Assembly: GCA_947258425.1 (NCBI GenBank)
Contig: CAMYIG010000097.1
Span: 1 to 8,784, forward strand
Source: SZUA-76 sp945787585
GTDB taxonomy: Bacteria; Pseudomonadota; Gammaproteobacteria; SZUA-140
Direction of reading: 5' to 3'
Length of the DNA stretch: 8,784 bases
The position numbers were made by a program, and so were the translations under genes. The notes under the pieces were generated by a model. The model ran no database searches and was not told the DNA's origin. It saw only the letters and a list, made by a program, of their open reading frames with translations. Of the stretch, positions 1-7,170 are shown piece after piece. Every line of letters starts with the position of its first letter. Position 1 is the first letter of the stretch.

Positions 1-1
1 T

Positions 2-361
2 CAGAACGTTAAGACCATCGACGAATATGCGGCGCTGCTTGATGCCGGCAAGTTGCCAGTCTATCGTGGCGTTGAACTGAACGATGATGACATCCTGCGG
101 CGTGAGGTGATTACCAAATTAATTTGTCAGTTTGAGCTCGATATGGCGGTGATCGCAAAGCAATTTAATATCGACTTCGCCGATTACTTTGCGCAGGAGA
201 TGGCAGAGATCCACCAGATCGCAAACGATGGCCTGTTAACGATTGATGGTGACAAGATCCGCGTACTGCCCGTTGGCCGTCTTCTGATCCGCAATGTCTG
301 CATGGTGTTTGATCGTTATCTGCGTGAGCAGACTGAACAGCGATTTTCGAAGGTGATCTAA
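2..361 (+). CDS. hemN: Oxygen-independent coproporphyrinogen III oxidase, C-terminal fragment (5' end outside window)
   Basis: Only the last 119 codons are present; the reading frame is open from base 2 and ends with TAA at 359-361. HemN is a cytoplasmic radical-SAM enzyme that decarboxylates coproporphyrinogen III to protoporphyrinogen IX in heme synthesis without oxygen. The radical-SAM CxxxCxxC motif and catalytic core lie upstream of the window, so they cannot be checked. What is visible is the C-terminal HemN domain. The segment RREVITKLICQF and the near-terminal GRLLIRNVCMVFDRYLR match my recollection of E. coli HemN (about 457 residues) almost residue for residue, including the final FSKVI. 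This C-terminus separates true HemN from the shorter HemW-like paralogues, which lack the conserved LLIRN-C-FD pattern. A TTG at 53 could be misread as a start, but the homology continues upstream of it. An intrinsic terminator follows directly, so hemN ends its transcription unit. Confidence 0.95.
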   Translation, partial: QNVKTIDEYAALLDAGKLPVYRGVELNDDDILRREVITKLICQFELDMAVIAKQFNIDFADYFAQEMAEIHQIANDGLLTIDGDKIRVLPVGRLLIRNVCMVFDRYLREQTEQRFSKVI

Positions 362-395
362 ACACCGCTCAATTTTTAGTTAGATGGTGAGACTT

Positions 396-422
396 AAAAG
401 CCACTCATGCAGTGGCTTTTTT
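396..422 (+). terminator. Rho-independent terminator after hemN
   Basis: A perfect 10-bp stem AAAAGCCACT / AGTGGCTTTT encloses the 5-base loop CATGC (406-410), and the T-run continues to 422. It lies 34 bases after the hemN stop. The A-rich 5' side also makes it partly usable on the other strand, but no minus-strand gene converges here. It separates hemN from the gene at 539. Confidence 0.92.
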
Positions 423-538
423 ATGCGCGACCGTTTTGGTTGGCGTAATAAATGCATAGTAAGGTGGCGGGCTAATCGGCAGGCGTCATGATGGCGTCTG
501 TTACTGATCATGGCTAACGGGAATTTGAGAAGCGCAGC

Positions 539-1564
539 ATGAAGCTAAAAAGATATATTGGTTGTTTGAGTCTGTTATTTACGCTGTTTTTATCGAGTGC
601 GACGATTGCGCAGGAGATGAATGCGTGCGCTGACGAGGGCGCAGGCCTGAATCTAAAGGTCTATGAGGTATTGGCTAATGTTGAGCTTTCAGCGGTTGAT
701 GTGGCGGCCACCCGGCAAGCCGTTGCCGGGTGTGTGGCTCGGTACCAATATTTATCATCGCGTAAACGGAACGAATTTTTACACCTGCTAAACACCCTGG
801 TGGTGCGGATGAACGAAGGCTATCTCAAGGTTTCGTCTGAGGGGCTTTATCTCCCCGGTGGCGCAAACCAGTCGTCTCAATTACGGGCGCAACGGCTTGA
901 TGAAATCAGACAGGATATGCAAACACATTATGTTGCGCTGTTGAATCGACCTTCGCCGTTAGACAAAGGCTGGAGTGGCGAGTTTGTTTCCAACCTTTAT
1001 CTGGGCTATGAAACTACCGACCTTGATGGTTTTGATCGCCATGGCAATGGGCGCTTCGGGATTAATTACTATCATCAAATAGATGGTTCGATGGATAGTA
1101 ATACGGGGTGGGGCAAGCATATTTTTGGCGATGCGGTGCTAACGAATAGCGCCGAACATTCAGTCACCAGTTTTGATAAAACGTATGAAGTGGACCTGAA
1201 TTTTTATCTGCCCAATGCAGAGGATGGTGATATTCCAGTGCGCTGGGGGTTAGGTCCGGTGGTGGGCGTTAAAATGAAGAAGCTGAGTGGCATTAGCACC
1301 TCACGCTGGAAGTATATGGCAGGCCTGCGCCTGGCGCGGAGTCCGGACCTTTATATCGATGGCCGTTATGGGAAATCCGAAGGGGTTCCGGGGCCGCGCA
1401 TTGAGATCCGCGGGCAGATGCCCGTGGAATCACTCTATAATGGCAGTGTGATTGTTGGCGGCACATTGAACCTCAGCACTGATGATGGCGCCAGCGTTGG
1501 CGACAGTATCCAGATGTACCTGCTGTGGCAGATTAATTTTATTGATGCGCTGGGTGTGTACTAA
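539..1564 (+). CDS. Exported protein with probable C-terminal outer-membrane beta-barrel, unknown function
   Basis: I do not recognise this 341-residue protein. Residues 1-24 form a Sec signal peptide: KLKR at the N-terminus, a hydrophobic core at 8-20, and a likely signal peptidase I cut after the TIA at 22-24. There is no lipobox. Residues 26-135 look helical and polar, with two cysteines (30 and 65) that could form a disulfide in the periplasm. From about 145 to the end the sequence becomes a ladder of short alternating hydrophobic/polar, aromatic-rich segments separated by Gly/Asp/Asn turns, for example VSNLYLGYETT, RFGINYYHQ, YEVDLNFYLP, WGLGPVVGVKM, KYMAGLRLA and MYLLWQINF. This is about ten candidate strands, as in small outer-membrane barrels; the chain ends in an aromatic residue (Tyr341). 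The ATG at 539 is preceded by a weak GAGAAG site (527-532). It stands alone between the hemN terminator and the protease leader. Export is fairly sure; the barrel is inference from residue pattern. Confidence 0.72.
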   Translation: MKLKRYIGCLSLLFTLFLSSATIAQEMNACADEGAGLNLKVYEVLANVELSAVDVAATRQAVAGCVARYQYLSSRKRNEFLHLLNTLVVRMNEGYLKVSSEGLYLPGGANQSSQLRAQRLDEIRQDMQTHYVALLNRPSPLDKGWSGEFVSNLYLGYETTDLDGFDRHGNGRFGINYYHQIDGSMDSNTGWGKHIFGDAVLTNSAEHSVTSFDKTYEVDLNFYLPNAEDGDIPVRWGLGPVVGVKMKKLSGISTSRWKYMAGLRLARSPDLYIDGRYGKSEGVPGPRIEIRGQMPVESLYNGSVIVGGTLNLSTDDGASVGDSIQMYLLWQINFIDALGVY

Positions 1565-1683
1565 TATTAAACGGGATGTTTTGATAATAGCGGCCAAGTT
1601 TGCCAGCCTGTGTGGCTGATCCCTTAATCGAGCGCTGATCTGCTCATCAAACCACGAGGGCGACTGTGATATGCTTCGCATCA

Positions 1684-1707
1684 TATAATTGCCTTTATAG
1701 GTATAAT
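1684..1707 (+). promoter_or_regulatory. Candidate promoter region with two TATAAT boxes upstream of the protease gene
   Basis: Two perfect consensus -10 hexamers occur at 1684-1689 and 1702-1707, inside an AT-rich patch in otherwise balanced DNA. Neither has a good TTGACA match at 16-18 bases upstream, so either could depend on an activator or be fortuitous. Use of the second would start transcription near 1714 and give the protease mRNA a leader of about 125 bases. The two boxes sit in an imperfect direct repeat (TATAAT followed by a CCTTTA block). Confidence 0.5.
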
Positions 1708-1838
1708 CGGCCTTTAAAGCTTTTTCAGCCCCGCTAACTGCTGGTAACGACCTTATGTGGGTATGAGCGGGCGCATTAATCAGATTTCCCCTGTGTTACC
1801 TCAACGGTGTGCCGGGACGCTTTTTCGGAGTTGTTTTC

Positions 1839-4529
1839 ATGGGTGCAGCAGGTGATCGTCTAAACTGGAAAAGCCAGTCTCGCTTGTTGCTATGCGTCTT
1901 GTTGTCAGCATTGACCGCTGGCTGCAGTGGTAGTGGTGGTGGCGCACCGGTGTCAACGCCCCTTGCCGTTGTCACTACGGCAACACTGAGTGGCACCATC
2001 ACGGTTGCAGCAGGCACGGATGTCGATGGTGATGTGAATGACCCCTTCGCAACTGACAGGCCGAATGATACCTATTCCACCGCGCAGCCGTTGTTGAACC
2101 CAGTCACCCTTGGCGGGTATCTGAATGTACCGGGGGCAGGTGCTTCGGGTTATTCGTGGGCATCGGGTGATCGCGCCGATTTTTACAGCATACCGCTGGC
2201 CGCTGGGCAGACGGTGACCGTGACGATTGAAGATTACCCGGCGGGAGACCTCGATCTCTATCTCTATAATGATAGTGGTGCCGTCGTGGACGTCTCGGCT
2301 GGTAACGGCAACATTGAAACTATTACGCTTTCAGGTAGTACAAGCGGTGACTACTTTATCGAAGTGCGCGTTGAAGGCGGATTTTCCAACTATACCCTGA
2401 CTGTCGGACAGCACGCGCCACTTCATGTGGCTGGACGCCTGGTCTCGACCGATGCGTTTGTGCCGGGCGATGTGATTGTCAAATTCCGCGATGATTCGAG
2501 TGAGCCATTAACGCAGCAGGCGCCCACCGCGCGCGCCGCTGCATTTGGTTTGCAGGCGAAGGCGGGCCGCAGTCGCCATCAGCCGCAATTGATGAATATG
2601 GGCGCGACCGCGCAGCGACAGGCCACCTTTAAAGCACTCGGGATGGAGCAGCGAGGTGCGCGCCAGTTCCGCTTCAACGACCCTGACAAGCAGCTTAAAT
2701 TCGAAACGATGCAGGTGATCAAGGCGCTACGTCAACGCTCAGATGTACTCTACGCAGAACCTAATTACATTCGCCAGCCGAGCAAGGTGCCGACAGATCC
2801 GCTGTATCAGTATCAGTGGCACTATCCGTTGATCAGTCTACCGGCCGCCTGGGATCTAAGTACGGGCGCATCGGATGTGACTGTGGCTATTATTGATACC
2901 GGCGTGCTGTTGAATCACCCTGATCTACAGCCTCAGTTTGCGCCGGGTGTGGGTTATGACTTTATCTCCAATGATACCAACTCGGGGGATGGGCAGCCGG
3001 GGATCGACAGTGATCCTAATGACACAGGTGACGGTGGCGGCATCGGAAGTAGTTCTTTTCACGGGACGCATGTCGCGGGGACGGTGGCGGCCGCAACAAA
3101 TTTTTCAGTGGGTGGCGTCGGTGTGGCGGGTGTCGCGCCGGGGGCAAAGCTGATGCCGGTGCGAGTGTTGGGAAAATTGGGCGGCTCGCTGTATGACATT
3201 ATGCAGGGAGTGCGTTACGCTGCCGGGTTGAGTAATGATTCGGGCATCACACTCAATGCATCGCAGCGCGCCGATGTAATTAACCTGAGTCTGGGCGGGG
3301 GTGGCTATTCACAGATAGAGCAGGATCTGTTTACCGAGGTGCGAAATGCAGGCGTTGTAGTGGTGGCTGCGGCGGGTAACCAAAATAGCGGGGTGCCAGA
3401 TTACCCTGCCGCTTATGCCGGGGTGATCTCGGTTTCTGCGGTGGATATCAGTAAGCAAAAAGCACCCTATTCCAATTATGGTTCGACGGTTGATGTCGCT
3501 GCCCCAGGTGGTAATAACGGCACCGATATTAATGGGGATGGTTTTAATGACGGTGTACTGAGTACATTGGGTGATGACTCGGGCGCGACATTGAGTTATC
3601 GCTATGACATCTACAATGGCACTTCAATGGCTGCACCGCATGTCGCAGGGGTGGTGGCGCTGATGAAGTCAATCGATAGTGACCTTTCCCCTGCGGATGT
3701 CGATGGGATGTTGCAGAGTGGTGCAATTACCGAGGACCTTGGTGCCACAGGTCGAGACGATATTTTTGGCCATGGTTTGATCAATGCTTATAGTGCCGTG
3801 GTTGCGGCAGGTGGTAGTAGTTCATCTGTCGATCCATTGCTCGGTGTCTCGCCGGCTGCATTCAATCTGGGCGCGATAGAAACCACCGCGCTGATTGCGG
3901 TGAGTAATGTGGGCGGCGGGACTTTAACAGTGGATTCTGCAGCCGCAAATGTAAGCGGGTCGCCGGTGTGGTTGAGTGTCAGCGAAGAATCAGTCGACGC
4001 CACTTCAAAACTGGGGCTTTATCGCATTAATGTTGACAGAAGCGGTCTCGCCAATGGTTTTTATCAGGGTGAAGTTGTCTTTAGTTCTTCGATGAACGAT
4101 GTAACAGTACCGGTATCAATGCAGGTAACGCCGCAGGCGCTCAATGCCAATGCCGGCTACCACTATGTGTTGCTGGTCGATGCGGCCGACTTTAGCCTGG
4201 TGGATCAGTGGCAGGGGGCGGCGCAGGGTGGACGTTATCAATACCAGTTTAACAGTGTCCCTTTCCCTGAGGGGCGTGAGTACTTTATTATCGCTGGTTC
4301 CGATCTTGATAACGATCTCTTTATCTGTGATGCGGGTGAGGCGTGTGGGGCCTATTTTTCATTGGGCCAGCCGCGGACGGTCACGGCTGGTGGTATTCAT
4401 ACCGGGCTTGATTTTATTACAGGCTTTAGTAGTAGTATTCAGGCAAATTCAATATTGAATAGTGTGCAGGAGGCCGCGGCACTGCAGCGTTCACTGCCAA
4501 CAACAAAAATACCGCAAAAAAATAGATGA
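1839..4529 (+). CDS. Lipoprotein subtilisin-like serine protease (family S8) with N-terminal PPC domain
   Basis: An 896-residue extracytoplasmic serine endopeptidase. I chose the ATG at 1839 because GGAG at 1827-1830 lies 8 bases upstream and it opens directly onto a signal peptide; an in-frame GTG at 1809 has no such site. Residues 1-28 are a lipoprotein signal with lipobox LTAGC, acylated Cys29 and Ser30 at +2, which predicts outer-membrane sorting. A Gly/Ser linker follows. Residues 76-190 are a PPC-type beta domain (DRADFYSIPL, LDLYLYND, GDYFIEV). Residues 207-315 contain VPGDVIVKFR and read as a subtilase prodomain. The S8 domain spans about 335-655 with the complete triad: Asp353 in IIDTG, His408 in HGTHVAG and Ser596 in GTSMAAPHVAG; oxyanion Asn514 is in AAGN. 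About 665-765 resembles a BACON/Ig-like module, and 773-865 is an unassigned domain with a DLDND acidic loop and CDAGEAC. The stop overlaps the next start (ATGA), implying translational coupling to the PrcB-like gene. The protease identity is secure; substrate is unknown. Confidence 0.95.
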   Translation: MGAAGDRLNWKSQSRLLLCVLLSALTAGCSGSGGGAPVSTPLAVVTTATLSGTITVAAGTDVDGDVNDPFATDRPNDTYSTAQPLLNPVTLGGYLNVPGAGASGYSWASGDRADFYSIPLAAGQTVTVTIEDYPAGDLDLYLYNDSGAVVDVSAGNGNIETITLSGSTSGDYFIEVRVEGGFSNYTLTVGQHAPLHVAGRLVSTDAFVPGDVIVKFRDDSSEPLTQQAPTARAAAFGLQAKAGRSRHQPQLMNMGATAQRQATFKALGMEQRGARQFRFNDPDKQLKFETMQVIKALRQRSDVLYAEPNYIRQPSKVPTDPLYQYQWHYPLISLPAAWDLSTGASDVTVAIIDTGVLLNHPDLQPQFAPGVGYDFISNDTNSGDGQPGIDSDPNDTGDGGGIGSSSFHGTHVAGTVAAATNFSVGGVGVAGVAPGAKLMPVRVLGKLGGSLYDIMQGVRYAAGLSNDSGITLNASQRADVINLSLGGGGYSQIEQDLFTEVRNAGVVVVAAAGNQNSGVPDYPAAYAGVISVSAVDISKQKAPYSNYGSTVDVAAPGGNNGTDINGDGFNDGVLSTLGDDSGATLSYRYDIYNGTSMAAPHVAGVVALMKSIDSDLSPADVDGMLQSGAITEDLGATGRDDIFGHGLINAYSAVVAAGGSSSSVDPLLGVSPAAFNLGAIETTALIAVSNVGGGTLTVDSAAANVSGSPVWLSVSEESVDATSKLGLYRINVDRSGLANGFYQGEVVFSSSMNDVTVPVSMQVTPQALNANAGYHYVLLVDAADFSLVDQWQGAAQGGRYQYQFNSVPFPEGREYFIIAGSDLDNDLFICDAGEACGAYFSLGQPRTVTAGGIHTGLDFITGFSSSIQANSILNSVQEAAALQRSLPTTKIPQKNR

Positions 4530-5053
4530 AAATTTTATCGACGCTATTACTGGTTGTGATTGGGGCAGGTTCAATAGGCTGTACCGCGGGTACCGCTCAT
4601 GAGTCAGGCATGGATCATCGCTCGAATTTGATTGCAGTAGATGTGTTATTCACGAGTCAGCAATGTGGTCGTACTGAGACCGAAAGCACGGCTAATTGGA
4701 TAACAGATACCGCTCAGCTGGCGCAGACTTATCAAGCTTTCAAACGCAGTGCCTTTGGTGGTGCGTCTACCATCCCGCCTGCGATTGACTTTAGTCGTGA
4801 TGTGGTGGTGTTGGTGACGATGGGGCAGCGCCCTACGTTGGGCTACGGTTTGGTGTTGAGTGACGCTGTTGCTAAAATTGTCGAGGGACATGTTGAAGTG
4901 GTGCTTGAGTGGCGTGAACCGTCGAAGGGTATGATGGTCGGACAGATGTTGACGAGCCCTTGCGTACTGATAAAGCTGGAACGTGGTGATTATCGTGAGG
5001 TGTGGATCAAGGATACGCAGGGGCAGCGCAGGATCGTCGCAACGAAGCCCTGA
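4526..5053 (+). CDS. PrcB-family lipoprotein, probable partner of the upstream subtilase
   Basis: A 175-residue lipoprotein. The start ATG shares ATGA with the protease stop and there is no convincing Shine-Dalgarno site in the A-rich DNA before it, so translation probably depends on ribosomes finishing the protease. Residues 1-18 are a signal peptide; the lipobox SIGC gives acylated Cys19 followed by Thr20, consistent with outer-membrane sorting. The C-terminal half matches the PrcB C-terminal domain pattern: a hydrophobic strand VVVLVTMG (93-100), then QRPTLGYGLVL (101-111), a strand HVEVVLEWREP (122-132), and TSPCVLIKL (143-151). In Treponema denticola PrcB is a lipoprotein associated with the subtilase PrtP (dentilisin) and affects its stability or activity; PrcB-type domains also occur in proteins with no protease neighbour. 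Here the direct coupling to an S8 lipoprotein supports a chaperone, inhibitor or anchoring role for that protease, which is inference. Cys47 and Cys146 could form a disulfide. Confidence 0.8.
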   Translation: MKILSTLLLVVIGAGSIGCTAGTAHESGMDHRSNLIAVDVLFTSQQCGRTETESTANWITDTAQLAQTYQAFKRSAFGGASTIPPAIDFSRDVVVLVTMGQRPTLGYGLVLSDAVAKIVEGHVEVVLEWREPSKGMMVGQMLTSPCVLIKLERGDYREVWIKDTQGQRRIVATKP

Positions 5054-5120
5054 TTCATCTCGTTATACTATCTGTCATCAAAGCGAATACCCGATCGATT
5101 GTTGAGTGGAGACAATGGGG

Positions 5121-6002
5121 ATGAATGAACGTGTAGGCTATATCGGCCTGGGGTTGATGGGACGGCCGATCGCACTGAATCTGTTGCGGGCCGGTTATTC
5201 AGTCGCGGTTTACGCGCGGCGTGAGTCGGCCACCGCGCTATTAATCGAGGCGGGTGCCAGTCGCTACCCATCACCACAGGCGCTGGCGACACAGTGTGAT
5301 GTGATTATCACCAATGTTTCGGATAGCGACGATGTCGAAGCAGTCGTGCTGGGTGAGCACGGTCTGATTCACGGTGCGCGCGCGGGCAGCGTGGTGGTGG
5401 ATATGAGTACCATTTCGCCGAGTGTGACACGCACCATTGCACTACAGCTTGCAGAGAAGGGTATCGAGATGCTCGATGCGCCGGTGTCGGGCGGTACGGT
5501 CGGGGCTGAGGCCGCCACGTTATCGATCATGGTCGGTGGCAAGGCCGATGTGTTTGAACGCCTCCGGCCGCTGTTTGAGGTGGTCGGTCAAAACATTACC
5601 CACGTCGGGGCGAGCGGCGCGGGGCAGGTGGCCAAGGCGTGCAATCAACTCATTGTGGCGCAGATGATGGCAGCGATTGGCGAGGCGTTTGTGTTGGCCG
5701 AAGCGTCGGGTGTTGACCCGCACAAAGTGCGCGAGGCGTTGATGGGTGGCTTTGCCAGTAGTCGTATTCTTGAGGTGCATGGGCAGCGCATGCTCGATCA
5801 TGATTTTACGCCCGGCTTCAAGGCGCAGCTGCATCAAAAGGACTTGCGTATCGTACGCGAGGCTGCCGCAGAACTTGGCGTGGCAGTGCCCGGGGCCGAG
5901 CTTGTTAGCGGCTACCTTGATGCGTTGATCGCCAGTGGACAGGGTGAACTTGATTCGGCAGCGCTGGTGACGATGCTGCAACAGCACAACACTAAATGTT
6001 AG
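5121..6002 (+). CDS. NAD(P)-dependent beta-hydroxyacid dehydrogenase (3-hydroxyisobutyrate dehydrogenase / tartronate semialdehyde reductase family)
   Basis: A 293-residue cytoplasmic oxidoreductase of usual family length. The ATG at 5121 is preferred because GGAG (5108-5111) lies 9 bases before it and it opens just before the first strand of the Rossmann fold; ATG 5115 would leave only 3 bases and GTG 5106 overlaps the site. Numbered from 5121, the nucleotide-binding motif GLGLMG is at 9-14, the substrate-binding signature DAPVSGG at 119-125, the catalytic lysine is Lys172 in GQVAKACNQ, and Lys240-Asp241 lies in the conserved C-terminal HQKDL segment. The family interconverts 3-hydroxy acids and their semialdehydes. 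Tartronate semialdehyde (2-hydroxy-3-oxopropionate) reductase is as likely as 3-hydroxyisobutyrate dehydrogenase; the neighbours (aroC, a transporter) do not decide it, and no glyoxylate carboligase or valine-degradation gene is present. It lies 39 bases before aroC and may be cotranscribed with it. Confidence 0.9.
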   Translation: MNERVGYIGLGLMGRPIALNLLRAGYSVAVYARRESATALLIEAGASRYPSPQALATQCDVIITNVSDSDDVEAVVLGEHGLIHGARAGSVVVDMSTISPSVTRTIALQLAEKGIEMLDAPVSGGTVGAEAATLSIMVGGKADVFERLRPLFEVVGQNITHVGASGAGQVAKACNQLIVAQMMAAIGEAFVLAEASGVDPHKVREALMGGFASSRILEVHGQRMLDHDFTPGFKAQLHQKDLRIVREAAAELGVAVPGAELVSGYLDALIASGQGELDSAALVTMLQQHNTKC

Positions 6003-6028
6003 ACAAGACTCGGTGACCCGGTTTCCGC

Positions 6029-6034
6029 TACAAT
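6029..6034 (+). promoter_or_regulatory. Possible -10 element immediately before aroC
   Basis: TACAAT ends 7 bases before the aroC ATG, so a transcript from it would start at or next to the ATG and be nearly leaderless. No acceptable -35 hexamer or extended TG is seen at the right spacing, so this is weak. It could instead be chance, with aroC read from the upstream dehydrogenase transcript. Confidence 0.3.
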
Positions 6035-6041
6035 AACGCCC

Positions 6042-7154
6042 ATGTCAGGAAATACATTTGGAAAACTCTTTACGGTCACCTCTTTTGGTGAGAGTCATGG
6101 CCCCGCCATTGGTTGTATTGTCGACGGCTGCCCGCCGGGGCTTGAACTAGACGCTACAGATTTGCAGCGCGATCTTGATCGGCGCAAGCCGGGCACTTCG
6201 CGCCACACCACGCAACGGCGCGAGACCGACGAGGTCAAGATTCTCTCCGGTACCTTCGAAGGCAAGACCACCGGTACGCCGATTGGATTGATGATCGAAA
6301 ACATCGATCAGCGTTCGAAAGATTACTCCGAGATTATGAACAGCTTCCGCCCCGGCCACGCTGACTACACCTACCAGCAGAAATATGGCGTGCGCGATTA
6401 TCGCGGCGGCGGCCGTTCGTCGGCGCGTGAGACGGCGATGCGCGTCGCGGCGGGTGCGATTGCGAAGAAATATCTAAACGTACGCTACGGCATCACCATT
6501 CGCGGTTACATGGCGCAACTTGGGCCGATCCAGATTGGTTCGATTGGGACCGAAGCGTTTGACTGGGATGAGGTCGGTAATAATCCTTTCTTCTGCCCGG
6601 ATGCATCGAAGGTGGCGGAACTTGAAAAGTATATGGATGCGCTGCGTAAAGAGGGTAACTCAATCGGCGCGCGTATCAATGTGGTGGCCGAAGGGGTACC
6701 GCCGGGGTGGGGCGAGCCGATTTTTGATCGCCTTGATGCCGACATTGCCCATGCGTTGATGAGCATCAATGCAGTCAAAGGAGTTGAGATTGGCGCGGGT
6801 TTCGACTGCGTTGAGCAGAAGGGGACGGTGCATCGCGATGAGATCACCCCTGAAGGTTTTCTGAGTAACAATGCGGGCGGGGTGCTGGGCGGTATCTCCA
6901 GCGGCCAGCATATCCGCGCGAGCATCGCGCTGAAGGCGACCTCGAGTCTGCGTCTGCCGGGCAAGAGTGTCGATATCAACGGTGAGCCGATGGAGGTGAT
7001 CACCAAGGGGCGGCATGATCCCTGTGTCGGTATTCGTGCAACACCGATCGCTGAAGCAATGCTGGCGATAGTGCTGATGGATCATATGTTGCGTCATCGC
7101 GCGCAAAATGCAGACGTGCAGTCGGCGACTCCCGTGATCCCCGCACAGCCTTAA
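6042..7154 (+). CDS. aroC: Chorismate synthase
   Basis: A 370-residue cytoplasmic enzyme that converts 5-enolpyruvylshikimate 3-phosphate to chorismate with release of phosphate, the last step of the shikimate pathway, using reduced FMN. The sequence follows E. coli AroC closely along its whole length. Signature regions are all intact: GESHG (16-20, catalytic His19), DLDRRKPGTSR (44-54), FRPGHADYTY (102-111, catalytic His106), GGGRSSARET (122-131), HALMSINAVKGVEIG (237-251) and TKGRHDPCVGIR (321-332). It is about nine residues longer than the E. coli protein as I recall it, through a tail ending TPVIPAQP. The ATG at 6042 fits the family N-terminus (SGNTFGKLF) but lacks a Shine-Dalgarno site. 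A TACAAT hexamer ends only 7 bases before it. The MFS gene begins 16 bases after the stop. Confidence 0.98.
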   Translation: MSGNTFGKLFTVTSFGESHGPAIGCIVDGCPPGLELDATDLQRDLDRRKPGTSRHTTQRRETDEVKILSGTFEGKTTGTPIGLMIENIDQRSKDYSEIMNSFRPGHADYTYQQKYGVRDYRGGGRSSARETAMRVAAGAIAKKYLNVRYGITIRGYMAQLGPIQIGSIGTEAFDWDEVGNNPFFCPDASKVAELEKYMDALRKEGNSIGARINVVAEGVPPGWGEPIFDRLDADIAHALMSINAVKGVEIGAGFDCVEQKGTVHRDEITPEGFLSNNAGGVLGGISSGQHIRASIALKATSSLRLPGKSVDINGEPMEVITKGRHDPCVGIRATPIAEAMLAIVLMDHMLRHRAQNADVQSATPVIPAQP

Positions 7155-7170
7155 TGCCCACTTAAACTTA

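Noticed and set aside
1604..1618. Hairpin CAGCC/GGCTG after the gene at 539 as a terminator
   Set aside because: The stem is only 5 bp with no T-run after it, too weak to call a terminator.
1809..1838. GTG start extending the protease by ten residues
   Set aside because: It has no ribosome-binding site and adds Pro/Arg/Phe residues before a signal peptide that is already complete from ATG 1839, which has GGAG at 8-base spacing.
1715..1838. Cyclic-di-GMP (GEMM) riboswitch, suggested by GGGACGC and GTTACC-like pieces in the protease leader
   Set aside because: The pieces are in the wrong order and the conserved core and tetraloop/receptor elements are missing.
5064..5069. TATACT as a -10 box for the dehydrogenase gene
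   Set aside because: No -35-like hexamer occurs at 15-19 bases upstream, and no terminator separates the gene from the PrcB-like gene, so read-through is equally possible.
5106..5120. GTG 5106 or ATG 5115 as the dehydrogenase start
   Set aside because: GTG overlaps the likely ribosome-binding site GGAG and ATG 5115 is only 3 bases from it; ATG 5121 has 9-base spacing and fits the family N-terminus.
5520..5987. Long minus-strand open frame opposite the dehydrogenase
   Set aside because: It has no family resemblance or ribosome-binding site, and the + strand protein has complete catalytic motifs; it is a shadow frame.
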